Below are positions 1-7,812 of a DNA stretch of 64,000 nt, in pieces. How positions within the stretch are numbered: the first letter of the stretch is position 1; every line of letters begins with the position of its first letter. Below the pieces are notes generated by a model that was not told the origin of the DNA, did no database searches, and saw only the letters and a list, made by a program, of their open reading frames with translations. The stretch is from Paenibacillus oralis (GTDB lineage Bacteria; Bacillota; Bacilli; Paenibacillales; Paenibacillaceae), in contig NZ_RRCN01000001.1 of NCBI RefSeq assembly GCF_003863965.1, positions 3,988,304 through 4,052,303 on the forward strand, written 5' to 3'. The position numbers and the translations under genes are program-made.

Positions 1-32
1 TAAGAATAAACAAAAAAGAGGAGGAACTCTAT

Positions 33-353
33 ATGGGTGCAATAGCACTGACGAAAACGACATTTCAAAGCCATATTCAATCCGGCGTAACCTTGATTGA
101 CTTCTGGGCGCCTTGGTGCGGGCCGTGTAAAATCCAGCTTCCGATTGTAGAGGAATTAGCTGATGAGCTAAAGGGGCAAGCAACACTTGCCAAAGTCAAT
201 GTTGACAACGAAACGGAGTTGGCTTCGCAATTCGGTATCAGAAGCATTCCGACTTTGCTGCTGTTTAAAGATGGCAGGCTGGTGGAAACAATAGTTGGAT
301 TAAATCCAAAGCATGTGCTCAAAGATAAAATTCTAAAGCTCACAGGCAAATAA
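33..353 (+). CDS. Thioredoxin-family protein
   Basis: A 106-residue cytoplasmic thioredoxin, the usual length for the family. The redox-active motif WCGPCK lies at residues 28-33 and the conserved cis-proline is in SIPT at residues 71-74. It should reduce protein disulfides using electrons from thioredoxin reductase, which is not in the window. The start is supported by AGGAGG ending about ten bases upstream of the ATG. The next genes downstream are a rhodanese-bearing ArsR regulator and an OsmC-like protein, so it probably belongs to a local thiol or sulfane-sulfur response rather than being the housekeeping thioredoxin. The active site is intact. Its promoter lies outside the window. Confidence 0.95.
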   Translation: MGAIALTKTTFQSHIQSGVTLIDFWAPWCGPCKIQLPIVEELADELKGQATLAKVNVDNETELASQFGIRSIPTLLLFKDGRLVETIVGLNPKHVLKDKILKLTGK

Positions 354-382
354 ACCGTTTGAGATAAATTGTATGATGAGGG

Positions 383-407
383 GGGCCAATCATGATAAGA
401 TTGGCCC
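383..407 (+). terminator. Stem-loop after the thioredoxin gene
   Basis: GGGCCAATC and GATTGGCCC form a perfect 9-bp stem around a 7-base loop, 30 bases after the thioredoxin stop. Only a weak T-rich tail follows, so termination is likely but not certain. Confidence 0.5.
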
Positions 408-476
408 TTCCTCGCTAGTCAATGCCGGCGAAGAGAGGGAAACGGCTTCATAATCTATGGAAAGGACAATTGTTTT

Positions 477-1127
477 ATGGATCACTCACAATCAGAACCA
501 TCCATTAAAGAAAGACTGTACCAGCAATATGCCCGCATCGGAAAATGCTTGTCCAGTGATAAGCGGCTTGAAATCATGGATTTGCTCTCCAATGGTCCGA
601 AAACGGTTGAACATTTAGCGCAGCAATCCGGTATGAGTTTTGCCAACGTATCGCGGCATCTGCAAATTTTGTTGGATTCGCGGCTGGTGAAATTCAGAAA
701 AGAAGGAACCTATGCGATTTATAGTGTGGATCCTGTGGTGACCGAGTTTTTAATTGCCTTATGGAACCTATGTGAGAACCGGCTTTCCGATATACCTCGT
801 ATTAAAGAAGACCTGTTGCATGAATATGAAGGCATTCGCACGATTTCCAAAGAAGAGTTGCTGAAGAGAATGGCTGCCAACACGATTATGGTGTTGGATC
901 TTCGTCCTAAAGACGAATATGAGGCGGGGCATATTGAAGGTGCGATATCGGTACCCATGGAAGAACTCGAGGGGTACCTTCAAACACTGCCACAGCATGT
1001 AGAACTAGCAGCTTATTGTAGAGGCCCCTTTTGTGTGAATCCAGCGGAGGCCGTTGAACTTATGCAGAAAAAGGGATTTACTGCCTATCGCATTGATGAA
1101 GGGGTGAAGGAGTGGAATTTGACATGA
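477..1127 (+). CDS. ArsR-family regulator fused to a rhodanese domain
   Basis: A 216-residue protein in two parts. Residues about 25-90 form an ArsR/SmtB winged helix (SGMSFANVSRHLQILLDSRL is the recognition region). Residues about 135-212 form a rhodanese domain with the active-site loop CRGPFC at 181-186, Cys181 being the predicted persulfide carrier. ArsR proteins are usually repressors released by an inducer; a fused rhodanese suggests that sulfane sulfur or another thiol-reactive signal is the inducer, which is inference. AAAGGACAA precedes the ATG. The 3' end overlaps the next gene by ATGA, so the two were probably co-translated. A candidate operator is the palindrome at 2361-2380, upstream of the OsmC-like gene. 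Confidence 0.92.
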   Translation: MDHSQSEPSIKERLYQQYARIGKCLSSDKRLEIMDLLSNGPKTVEHLAQQSGMSFANVSRHLQILLDSRLVKFRKEGTYAIYSVDPVVTEFLIALWNLCENRLSDIPRIKEDLLHEYEGIRTISKEELLKRMAANTIMVLDLRPKDEYEAGHIEGAISVPMEELEGYLQTLPQHVELAAYCRGPFCVNPAEAVELMQKKGFTAYRIDEGVKEWNLT

Positions 1128-2265
1128 ATAAAAATGAATTGGTGGTCATTATTGGTGCAGGTTTAAGCGGCCTGCGCATCGCATCATTGCTTACGGCACA
1201 AGGCATTCCGTGCAGCGTACTCGAAGCCCGGGATCGTATCGGCGGGAGAGTCTTAAGTATAGAAGTTGCAGAGAGACGTGAACTCGGCAGGTTCGATTTG
1301 GGCCCGACATGGTATTGGCCGCGTTATGAGCGGACGATCACCAATCTCGTTAAGGAACTCGGTATAAACACCTTTGAGCAGTACAATAAAGGATTCATGC
1401 TTTCTGAACGATCTCGAAGTGAACCTGTACAGCAATATAGAGTGCCAGAAGGAGCTGTTGAAAGATCGTTGCGGTTTTTTGGGGTGCAAAGTCTCTTATC
1501 GACGCCGTAGCAGCCACGCTTCCTCCTGGGACGGTCCGGCTTAATACAAAAGTGACTTCGATCTGTCAGGAAGAAAACGGAACCATAGCGCTGGAAATCG
1601 ATGGTCAGAGGGGCAGTATCCGTGCAAGTGCAGTCATTAGCACCTTACCGCCCCGAATCGTAGCGCGAAACATCTCCTTTTGGCCTGAGCTCTCTGCGGA
1701 TCTAATGGCACTTATGGTCAACAAACCTACCTGGATGGCGGCACAGGCTAAAGCTGTTGCGGTTTATGAACGCCCCTTTTGGCGAGAAAAAGGGCTGTCC
1801 GGTCTCGCGTCCAGCTGGGCAGGACCTTTGCAGGAAATCCATGATGCATCGCCCGATACAGGCGCAGGGGCGCTTTTTGGATTCTTTGGGCTGCCGGCAA
1901 AGTCGCGGCAAGAACTAGGGGAAGAAAGAGTCCTCAAGCTCGTGGTGGAACAGTTGACGCGGCTTTTCGGGCCTTCTGCGGAAAACATTACCGCTCTTTT
2001 TTATAAGGATTGGTCCAGTGATCCGGAAACCGCGGTGAATGAAGATGCCGAACCACTACGAGACTATCCGGAGTATGGCCCTCTTGCAGGCACGGAGAAT
2101 TGGGAAAAGAAGATCATTTTTGCAGGTACAGAAACGGATAGCAAATACGGCGGACATCTTGAAGGCGCGCTTCGATCAGCCGAGCGAGCAGTATCAGAAC
2201 TCATGAAGCTGTATTCACCTGGTGAGCGCGCCATGGACGAAACAAATGATGCAAATAGGCTATGA
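1124..2265 (+). pseudogene. Flavin-containing amine oxidase, frameshifted
   Basis: This was one FAD-dependent amine oxidase of about 380 codons, now split into two frames. The first frame has the dinucleotide-binding motif GAGLSG near residue 11 and the continuation LEARDRIGGR, then runs off frame and stops at 1510. The second frame picks up the same protein around 1480 (GAKSLIDAVAATLPPGTV) and continues to the C-terminal FAD-contact motif GGHLEGALRSAERAV. The switch lies in the homopolymers TTTTTTGGGG at about 1477-1486, consistent with loss of one base or gain of two. ATG 1124 overlaps the preceding stop as ATGA; GTG 1112 is an alternative start. A sequencing error in the homopolymer would make this an intact gene. 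Confidence 0.85.
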
Positions 2266-2333
2266 ATGTGTGTCACGCCATTTTGCCAAAGCTGAGATCG
2301 AACAGATTTACAATTGGCGAATGTCATAAGGGA

Positions 2334-2380
2334 TTGACATGGGGGAAAGCAACATATAAAATTCAATTAATAAATTGAAT
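2334..2380 (+). promoter_or_regulatory. Promoter with ArsR-style palindromic operator
   Basis: TTGACA at 2334-2339 and TATAAA at 2355-2360 (15-base spacer) make a plausible sigma-A promoter. Directly after it, ATTCAATT and AATTGAAT form a perfect 8-bp inverted repeat around AATA (2361-2380), placed over the expected transcription start. AT-rich repeats of this ATTCAA/TTGAAT kind are typical of ArsR/SmtB operators, and an ArsR-rhodanese gene lies 1.2 kb upstream. Confidence 0.6.
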
Positions 2381-2407
2381 ACAGTAATATAATAAGAGGT
2401 GATTGAA

Positions 2408-2896
2408 ATGGCAGAACATAAAATTAACATGAATACGGTCTGGTACAAAAATGCAAAAGGGGACGGACGGATTCAAAGTGATAACCTGAAAACCAAAATT
2501 GCGATCCCAGTTCCGAAGGGCGGGAGCGGAGAAGGGGCAGAACCGCAGCAATTACTCATATCTTCGGCAGTTGCTTGTTATACAATGACGCTCGCGTATA
2601 TGCTTGATCGTAAAAAAATGCCCGTAACCGGATTCTTCATGGATACAGAAGGTACATTATCCAAAGGAGATCATCCGAGTATTACGCACCATCCGCATGT
2701 TGTATTGGCTCCGGATGCTACGAAAGAAGATGTCGCCATGGTAGAAGAACTGATTGTACAGGCTGATAGGGATTGTCATATTGGCCAACTGCTTAAAAAG
2801 GCAGGGGTGCCAGTAGATACACATGGCAAAGTATCGATTGAATCCGGGGAAGACGCGACAAGTAATTATATTGAAGAACACGGATTGGACTGGTAG
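2408..2896 (+). CDS. OsmC/Ohr-family protein
   Basis: A 162-residue OsmC-family protein. The two family cysteines are present: Cys57 in SAVACYTMTL and Cys123 in ADRDCHIGQLL, the pair used to reduce organic hydroperoxides or persulfides in OsmC/Ohr enzymes. It is cytoplasmic with no signal peptide. The ATG at 2408 is preferred over a GTG at 2399 because AGAGGTGA lies six bases upstream of it. The gene begins a transcription unit behind a promoter with an ArsR-like palindrome and is followed after six bases by an MFS transporter, so both are probably controlled by the ArsR-rhodanese protein. The exact subfamily (Ohr, OsmC or YhfA-like) cannot be decided from sequence reading. Confidence 0.9.
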   Translation: MAEHKINMNTVWYKNAKGDGRIQSDNLKTKIAIPVPKGGSGEGAEPQQLLISSAVACYTMTLAYMLDRKKMPVTGFFMDTEGTLSKGDHPSITHHPHVVLAPDATKEDVAMVEELIVQADRDCHIGQLLKKAGVPVDTHGKVSIESGEDATSNYIEEHGLDW

Positions 2897-2902
2897 TCTC
2901 TA

Positions 2903-4216
2903 ATGGCAGAAACTTCCTTATCATTTGAAAAAAAGATGAAGAACCTTTCCGATCCGTTAGAGGAATACGCAGCATCCCCCGAGAAGCAGCGACAGTTGTA
3001 CAAGAGAACGATAAAGATCATCATCGCTTCACAAATTTTCGGCGGGGCGGGCTTGGCCGCAGGGATTACGGTGGGCGCGCTGCTTGCCCAAGACATGCTC
3101 GGCACGGACAGCTATGCCGGAGTTCCTTCCGCCTTGTTTACGTTAGGGTCCGCTGCCGCGGCGCTTTTAGTCGGCCGCCTTTCCCAACGTTTGGGCCGCC
3201 GGGCCGGGCTTGCTGCCGGCTTTTTGGCGGGGGGAATCGGTGCTGTAGGAGTCGTCTTGGCAGCCATTCTCAATAGTGTGCCGCTGCTTTTTATTTCTTT
3301 GTTAGTTTACGGTGCCGGTACGGCGACAAACTTGCAGGCGCGTTATGCCGGTACGGATTTAGCGTTGCCGACACAGCGGGCCAAAGCGATTAGTGCCGCC
3401 ATGGTCTTCACGACCTTTGGCGCGGTGGCCGGACCAAATCTGGTTAATGTCACTGGCAGGGTAGCGACTTCCATGGGGGCTCCTGCGCTGTCAGGTCCGT
3501 TTATGCTGGCTGCCACGGCTTATATTTTGGCCGGACTGGTTCTTCTCTTGTTTCTCCGTCCCGATCCGCTCGTGGTCGCCAAGGCCATTGCGGATGTAGA
3601 GCGGGCCAAGGAAGGGCAAGACAGCGGGACGGGAACGCAGGAGGCTGAACGGCGCGTTCATAAACCAGGTATCATTATAGGCGCGACGGTAATGGTGCTA
3701 ACCCAAATCGTCATGATCGCCATTATGACCATGACGCCGGTTCACATGAAACATCACGGGCATGGACTGGGCGAGGTGGGCATCGTGATCGGCATCCATG
3801 TTGCCGCGATGTATTTGCCTTCCCTCATTACGGGTGTTCTCGTCGATAAATATGGGCGCACCATGATGTCCTACGCCTCCGGGATTACCTTGCTCTTGGC
3901 CGGATTAGTGGCTGCATTTGCGCCTGGCGATTCCATGGTTCTGCTCATTCTGGCGCTAGCGCTGCTTGGTTTGGGCTGGAACTTCGGCTTGATTAGTGGA
4001 ACGGCAGCTATCGTCGATGCGGCGCCGCCGCAAATCCGAGCGAAGACGCAAGGCACGGTAGATGTGCTGATCGCATTGGTGGGTGCCTCCGGAGGCGCGT
4101 TGTCTGGAATGATAGTCGCTTCGTCAAGCTTTTCCATACTCTCTTTGGCTGGAGGATTCTTGTCGCTGCTTTTGATCCCGGTTGTCGTCTGGTCCCGGAG
4201 TCAGAAGAAGGCATGA
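2903..4216 (+). CDS. MFS transporter
   Basis: A 437-residue protein with about twelve hydrophobic segments in two halves separated by a charged central loop (about residues 230-255). The MFS loop motif between segments 2 and 3 is visible as GRLSQRLGRRAG, with a matching GVLVDKYGRT in the second half. It sits in the membrane and moves a small solute, probably as a proton-driven exporter. It follows the OsmC-like gene by six bases and has only a weak ribosome site, which suggests translational coupling. The substrate is unknown; the redox context makes a toxic or thiol-linked compound more likely than a sugar. Its base composition is more GC-rich than that of the later sugar genes. Confidence 0.9.
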   Translation: MAETSLSFEKKMKNLSDPLEEYAASPEKQRQLYKRTIKIIIASQIFGGAGLAAGITVGALLAQDMLGTDSYAGVPSALFTLGSAAAALLVGRLSQRLGRRAGLAAGFLAGGIGAVGVVLAAILNSVPLLFISLLVYGAGTATNLQARYAGTDLALPTQRAKAISAAMVFTTFGAVAGPNLVNVTGRVATSMGAPALSGPFMLAATAYILAGLVLLLFLRPDPLVVAKAIADVERAKEGQDSGTGTQEAERRVHKPGIIIGATVMVLTQIVMIAIMTMTPVHMKHHGHGLGEVGIVIGIHVAAMYLPSLITGVLVDKYGRTMMSYASGITLLLAGLVAAFAPGDSMVLLILALALLGLGWNFGLISGTAAIVDAAPPQIRAKTQGTVDVLIALVGASGGALSGMIVASSSFSILSLAGGFLSLLLIPVVVWSRSQKKA

Positions 4217-4228
4217 CCATGCCAATCA

Positions 4229-4437
4229 GTCAATAGCCGTATCAGTCGGTTCTTGGACCTATGCGTCCAAAGACTGGCTGCAAGCTTGTGAGTTTCTAAA
4301 AGAATGCAAGCCCCGGGGCCTACCGATTGATTCTCTGATTTCACATCGTTACGACATATATCATCTTGCAGAAGCATTTGAGAAGAATATCAGCATGGAG
4401 GGTGCAAGATTATCTATCAAAGAAACGAATAATTCAA
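4229..4437 (+). pseudogene. C-terminal scrap of a zinc-type alcohol/polyol dehydrogenase
   Basis: An open frame just after the MFS stop encodes a segment (SVGSWTYASKDW through EAFEKNISMEGARLSI) that matches the last 65 or so residues of medium-chain zinc-dependent dehydrogenases, including the typical ISHRYDIYHLAEAFEK region. The catalytic and cofactor-binding parts are missing and no start or ribosome site fits, so this is a deletion remnant. The frame runs on through the following hairpin to a stop at 4493. Confidence 0.7.
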
Positions 4438-4440
4438 TTG

Positions 4441-4490
4441 CGAAAGGCAAAAGGATGATCGGTATACGCCGATCATCCTTTTGCCTTTCG
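4441..4490. terminator. Long perfect hairpin, probably a two-way terminator
   Basis: A perfect 22-bp inverted repeat (4441-4462 with 4469-4490) surrounds a 6-base loop. It contains AAAGG and CCTTT tracts but no T run follows directly. It separates the redox group from the sugar pathway operon. Confidence 0.6.
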
Positions 4491-4689
4491 TAACTTAATG
4501 AATCAGAAGTTTCACTTTCAGGTGCCTTGTGTTTCTTACATGTAAGCGAGTGGCAAGGGTGCCAGCATTGTGATTAGATCGATTAGCAAAACTGTAGGTG
4601 AAAAAACGAAAACTAGTGCATGTTTCGAATCTGAAGATCAACTACATTAAATGAGAAATAAATTTGTCTTTTATAAGGAGATGCATAAA
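4491..4689 (+). promoter_or_regulatory. Leader of the isomerase-kinase-aldolase operon
   Basis: No gene is seen here. The 12-base palindrome CTTACATGTAAG (4535-4546) is the only clear symmetric element and could be a regulator site; no convincing -35/-10 pair was found. The isomerase ribosome site AAGGAG lies at 4675-4680. Confidence 0.3.
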
Positions 4690-5730
4690 ATGACGATGTT
4701 TAAATTCTCTGTTGGTCCTTGGAATATTCATGATGGAGCGGACACGTACGGACCAGCAACACGGACGGAAATCCATTTTGAAGAAAAAATCAAAACCTTT
4801 GCCGAAATGGGTTTCAGCGCCATCCAATTCCATGATGATGATGCTGTGCCGAGTCTGAATGATTTGACGGAAGAAGAAATCAAAGCGGAAGCCAGAAAAG
4901 TTAAATCGCTCCTGGACAAATACAACTTGGTTGCCGAATTTGTTGCACCGAGATTGTGGATGGATCCGCATACGGTGGATGGGGGCTTCATGTCCGGATC
5001 TGAAGAAGATAGAGAATTTGCACTGTGGAGATCCTACCGTTCTATTGATATTGCTAACGAACTGGGCTGTGACAAAATTGTACTGTGGCTTGCCAGAGAA
5101 GGAACCCTTTGTGCCGAAAGCAAAAGCCCGGTTACCGCAACGAAGCAATTAATTGATGCCATCAATAAAATGCTGCAATATGATGCCAATATCAAAATAT
5201 TGATTGAGCCGAAGCCCAATGAACCGATTGACCGCAGTATTTGTGGAACGATGGGCCACGTCCTTGCGGTATCTGCGGCAACCTTTGACCCTTCGCGGGT
5301 TGGCGGTTTACTTGAGTCGGCGCACGCAACATTGGCAGGCCTTGATCCGTCCCACGAGATTGGATTTGCTTTGGCAATGAATAAGCTGTGGGGCGTTCAT
5401 CTTAATGACCAGAATGGGCTGAAATTCGATCAAGACAAAAGCTTCGGGGTAGAAAACCTCCGTCAGGCTTTCAATCAGATTAAAGTGCTGGTAGAAAACA
5501 ATTATGGTTCCAATGGGGAATATGTCGGCTTGGACGTTAAAGCCATGAGAACTACGAAAGATCAAGACCGTTACAAGCATTTAACGAATAGTTTGAACAT
5601 CGTTAAATCGCTGGAAGAAAAGGTGAAAAGGTTTGATTATGAGTTTCAGAAGCAATGTGTGGCTAACAGGGATTTTGAAGAATTGGAAATGTATGTGATG
5701 AACCTGCTGATGGGAACCGATCAAAAGTAA
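4690..5730 (+). CDS. Xylose-isomerase-like sugar isomerase
   Basis: A 346-residue TIM-barrel enzyme of the xylose isomerase family, shorter than class II enzymes (about 440) and close to the actinobacterial class. Family residues are visible: FHDDD at 47-51 (catalytic His48), IEPKPNEP at 172-179 (metal-binding Glu173 and Lys175), LLESAHATLAGLDP, HLNDQNG, FDQD and the late metal ligand in GLDV. It should convert an aldose into its 2-ketose with divalent metal. ATG 4690 is chosen because AAGGAG sits nine bases upstream. It leads an operon with a PfkB kinase and a class II aldolase instead of a xylulokinase, so the substrate may not be D-xylose. Confidence 0.88.
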   Translation: MTMFKFSVGPWNIHDGADTYGPATRTEIHFEEKIKTFAEMGFSAIQFHDDDAVPSLNDLTEEEIKAEARKVKSLLDKYNLVAEFVAPRLWMDPHTVDGGFMSGSEEDREFALWRSYRSIDIANELGCDKIVLWLAREGTLCAESKSPVTATKQLIDAINKMLQYDANIKILIEPKPNEPIDRSICGTMGHVLAVSAATFDPSRVGGLLESAHATLAGLDPSHEIGFALAMNKLWGVHLNDQNGLKFDQDKSFGVENLRQAFNQIKVLVENNYGSNGEYVGLDVKAMRTTKDQDRYKHLTNSLNIVKSLEEKVKRFDYEFQKQCVANRDFEELEMYVMNLLMGTDQK

Positions 5731-5755
5731 TGCTTTCCCTAAAGGAGGTACAAGG

Positions 5756-6886
5756 ATGTTGGGAAACAAGAAAAAAATAGTAGTAGCCGGACATATTTGT
5801 CTGGACATTACTCCGAAATTTCCGGCGGACACCAATCCAAACCTTAGTGAAATTCTGTTGCCTGGGAAATTGGTCCAAATGCGGGATGCCGACGTTCATA
5901 CCGGCGGGGTCGTTGCCAATACAGGGCTAGCCCTGAACTTTTTCGGTGCGAATGTCAGTTTAATCGGTAAGATAGGACAAGATGAATTTGGAAGGTTGAT
6001 CCTTGATATTTTAAGCAGCCATTTGGATACGCGAAATATGGTTGTAACGAAGGATTCAAACACGTCTTATTCCATTGTATTGTCCCCTCCGGGTATGGAT
6101 CGGCTCTTTCTTCATAGTCCAGGGACCAATGATACGTTCACTTTTGAAGATTTGTCCATGACGGCCATCGAGGGAGCGGATTTGTTCCATTTCGGTTACC
6201 CGCCCTTAATGAGGCGGATGTACGAAAATGATGGCGAACAGCTAATCCGGATGTTCAGAACCGTAAAAAGTTTGGGGATCACTACATCTCTTGATATGGC
6301 GGCGGTGGACCCTCAATCTGAAGCAGGTACTGCCGATTGGGAAACGATACTTCGCCGCGTGTTGCCCTATGTTGATATTTTTGTGCCGAGCGTCGAAGAG
6401 CTTTGCTTCATGATTGACCGAGAGAGATACCGCGATTGGCAACAGCGGGCTGGCGGAAGAAATATTATCGAAATATTGTCCATCACCGAGGATGTTAAAC
6501 CTTTGGCTGACAAGCTGCTGGATATGGGAGCACAGGTGTTGTTATTGAAATGCGGCTCCCTGGGATTGTATTACCGCGCAGCAAGACAAGATATTTTCAT
6601 CCAATTCTCCATTCCGGATTTGTGCGCTCTCGAGTGGGCAGAACTGGAGAGATTTGAAGAAAGTTATGTCCCGGATCGGGTCGTATCGGCAACGGGAGCA
6701 GGGGACACGAGTATTGCTGCTTTCCTCTTTGCCATGCTCCATGGATATTCGCTCAAACAAAGTCTTCAGTTGGCTGCAGCGGCGGGAGCCTCCTGTGTAA
6801 CCGCATTTGATCCGTTAAGTGGTCTAATCACCATAGAAGAGCTCCAGAAGAAGATAGACAACGGCTGGGAGAAACAGAAAGTCTGA
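5756..6886 (+). CDS. PfkB-family sugar kinase
   Basis: A 376-residue ribokinase/PfkB-type kinase, somewhat longer than usual because of an insert between about residues 220 and 295. Signature 1 appears as TGGVVANTGLALNFFGANVS near residue 50, signature 2 as VVSATGAGDTSIAAFL with GAGD at 314-317 and the catalytic base Asp317. It phosphorylates a sugar hydroxyl from ATP in the cytoplasm. AAAGGAGG ends seven bases before the ATG. It lies 25 bases after the isomerase and just before the aldolase, so it probably phosphorylates the ketose made by the isomerase to produce the aldolase substrate. The exact sugar and carbon position are not readable. Confidence 0.9.
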   Translation: MLGNKKKIVVAGHICLDITPKFPADTNPNLSEILLPGKLVQMRDADVHTGGVVANTGLALNFFGANVSLIGKIGQDEFGRLILDILSSHLDTRNMVVTKDSNTSYSIVLSPPGMDRLFLHSPGTNDTFTFEDLSMTAIEGADLFHFGYPPLMRRMYENDGEQLIRMFRTVKSLGITTSLDMAAVDPQSEAGTADWETILRRVLPYVDIFVPSVEELCFMIDRERYRDWQQRAGGRNIIEILSITEDVKPLADKLLDMGAQVLLLKCGSLGLYYRAARQDIFIQFSIPDLCALEWAELERFEESYVPDRVVSATGAGDTSIAAFLFAMLHGYSLKQSLQLAAAAGASCVTAFDPLSGLITIEELQKKIDNGWEKQKV

Positions 6887-6905
6887 AATGGAAGGGGTTA
6901 GGAAT

Positions 6906-7763
6906 ATGTTGGTCAATATGAATGAGGTTTTGCTGCCGGCTCAAAAAGGAAAGTATGGCGTCGGTATGTTTAATGCCGTTAATCTGGAGATGGCAAGAGG
7001 CATCATTGCAGCGGCAGAAAAGGCGAATTCTCCGGTTATTATGGGAACGGCAGAGGTCTTTTTCTCCTACTGTCCTCTGGAGGAAGCGGCGTACTATTTG
7101 ATTCCGATGGCCAAGAAGGCCAAAGTACCGGTTGTCATCCATTTAGACCACGGGATGACCGAAGAAGCATGTGTACAGGCATTGGAACTTGGATTTACAT
7201 CCATCATGTATGATTGTTCTTTGGAATCGTATGATGTCAATGTCCGAAAAGTGAAGGAGATGGCCAAATTAGCTCATTCCTTCGGTGCCACCGTTGAAGG
7301 GGAACTAGGCCATGTAGGTGACAACGAGGGTTCTTACGAAGGTGAACACGGAATGGAAGATCCGTCGGCATTTTTTACGGATCCTGAAGTAGCAAAGGAT
7401 TTCGTGCATCAAACCGGGATAGATGCTCTCGCAATTGCTGTGGGAACCGCACACGGCGCTTACAAACGTCCTCCGAAGCTTGATTTTGACAGAATTGAGA
7501 CGATTTCAAAAACCACATCCGTTCCGTTGGTTCTTCATGGAGGTTCTGGATTAAGCGATTCGGATTTTCAACAAGCCATTTATTCAGGAATCAGCAAAGT
7601 AAATGTATTTACGGAGATCAACACAGCTGCTGTTGAAGCCATGTTCAGGCAGTTTACCTCGTTCAACAAAGGAATGATCGATTTGATTCCGGCGACGGTC
7701 GAATCCATCAAAGAAAAAGTATTGGAAAAGATGGAGGTATTCGGTTCTTGCAATAGAGCTTGA
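6906..7763 (+). CDS. Class II ketose (bis)phosphate aldolase
   Basis: A 285-residue class II aldolase of the fructose/tagatose-bisphosphate (FbaA/GatY/KbaY) family at normal length. HLDHG at residues 79-83 gives the catalytic Asp81 and zinc ligand His82; EGELGHVG, GTAHGAYK and LHGGSGLSDSDF supply the further metal and phosphate residues. It cleaves a phosphorylated ketose to dihydroxyacetone phosphate plus an aldehyde. ATG 6906 is used because family members start MLVNM and a GGAAGGGG site lies upstream; ATG 6888 would add six residues. It is the last gene of the operon, followed by a hairpin shared with a convergent AraC gene. Confidence 0.92.
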   Translation: MLVNMNEVLLPAQKGKYGVGMFNAVNLEMARGIIAAAEKANSPVIMGTAEVFFSYCPLEEAAYYLIPMAKKAKVPVVIHLDHGMTEEACVQALELGFTSIMYDCSLESYDVNVRKVKEMAKLAHSFGATVEGELGHVGDNEGSYEGEHGMEDPSAFFTDPEVAKDFVHQTGIDALAIAVGTAHGAYKRPPKLDFDRIETISKTTSVPLVLHGGSGLSDSDFQQAIYSGISKVNVFTEINTAAVEAMFRQFTSFNKGMIDLIPATVESIKEKVLEKMEVFGSCNRA

Positions 7764-7771
7764 CGTTTTGA

Positions 7772-7810
7772 GGGGCCTATCTCTAAGATAAATGGAGAGG
7801 GGCCCTTTTG
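7772..7810 (+). terminator. Terminator after the aldolase gene
   Basis: GGGCC-TATCTCT pairs imperfectly with AGAG-GGGCCC and is followed by TTTT. It lies between two convergent genes and could serve both. Confidence 0.6.
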
Positions 7811-7812
7811 AA

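Noticed and set aside
4182..4493. Separate 103-codon gene after the MFS transporter
   Set aside because: The first 15 codons overlap the MFS gene out of frame and the last 20 read through a hairpin; only the dehydrogenase tail in between is meaningful.
4642..5148. 168-codon minus-strand frame
   Set aside because: It lies fully antisense to the xylose-isomerase-like gene, has no ribosome site and no recognisable protein features.
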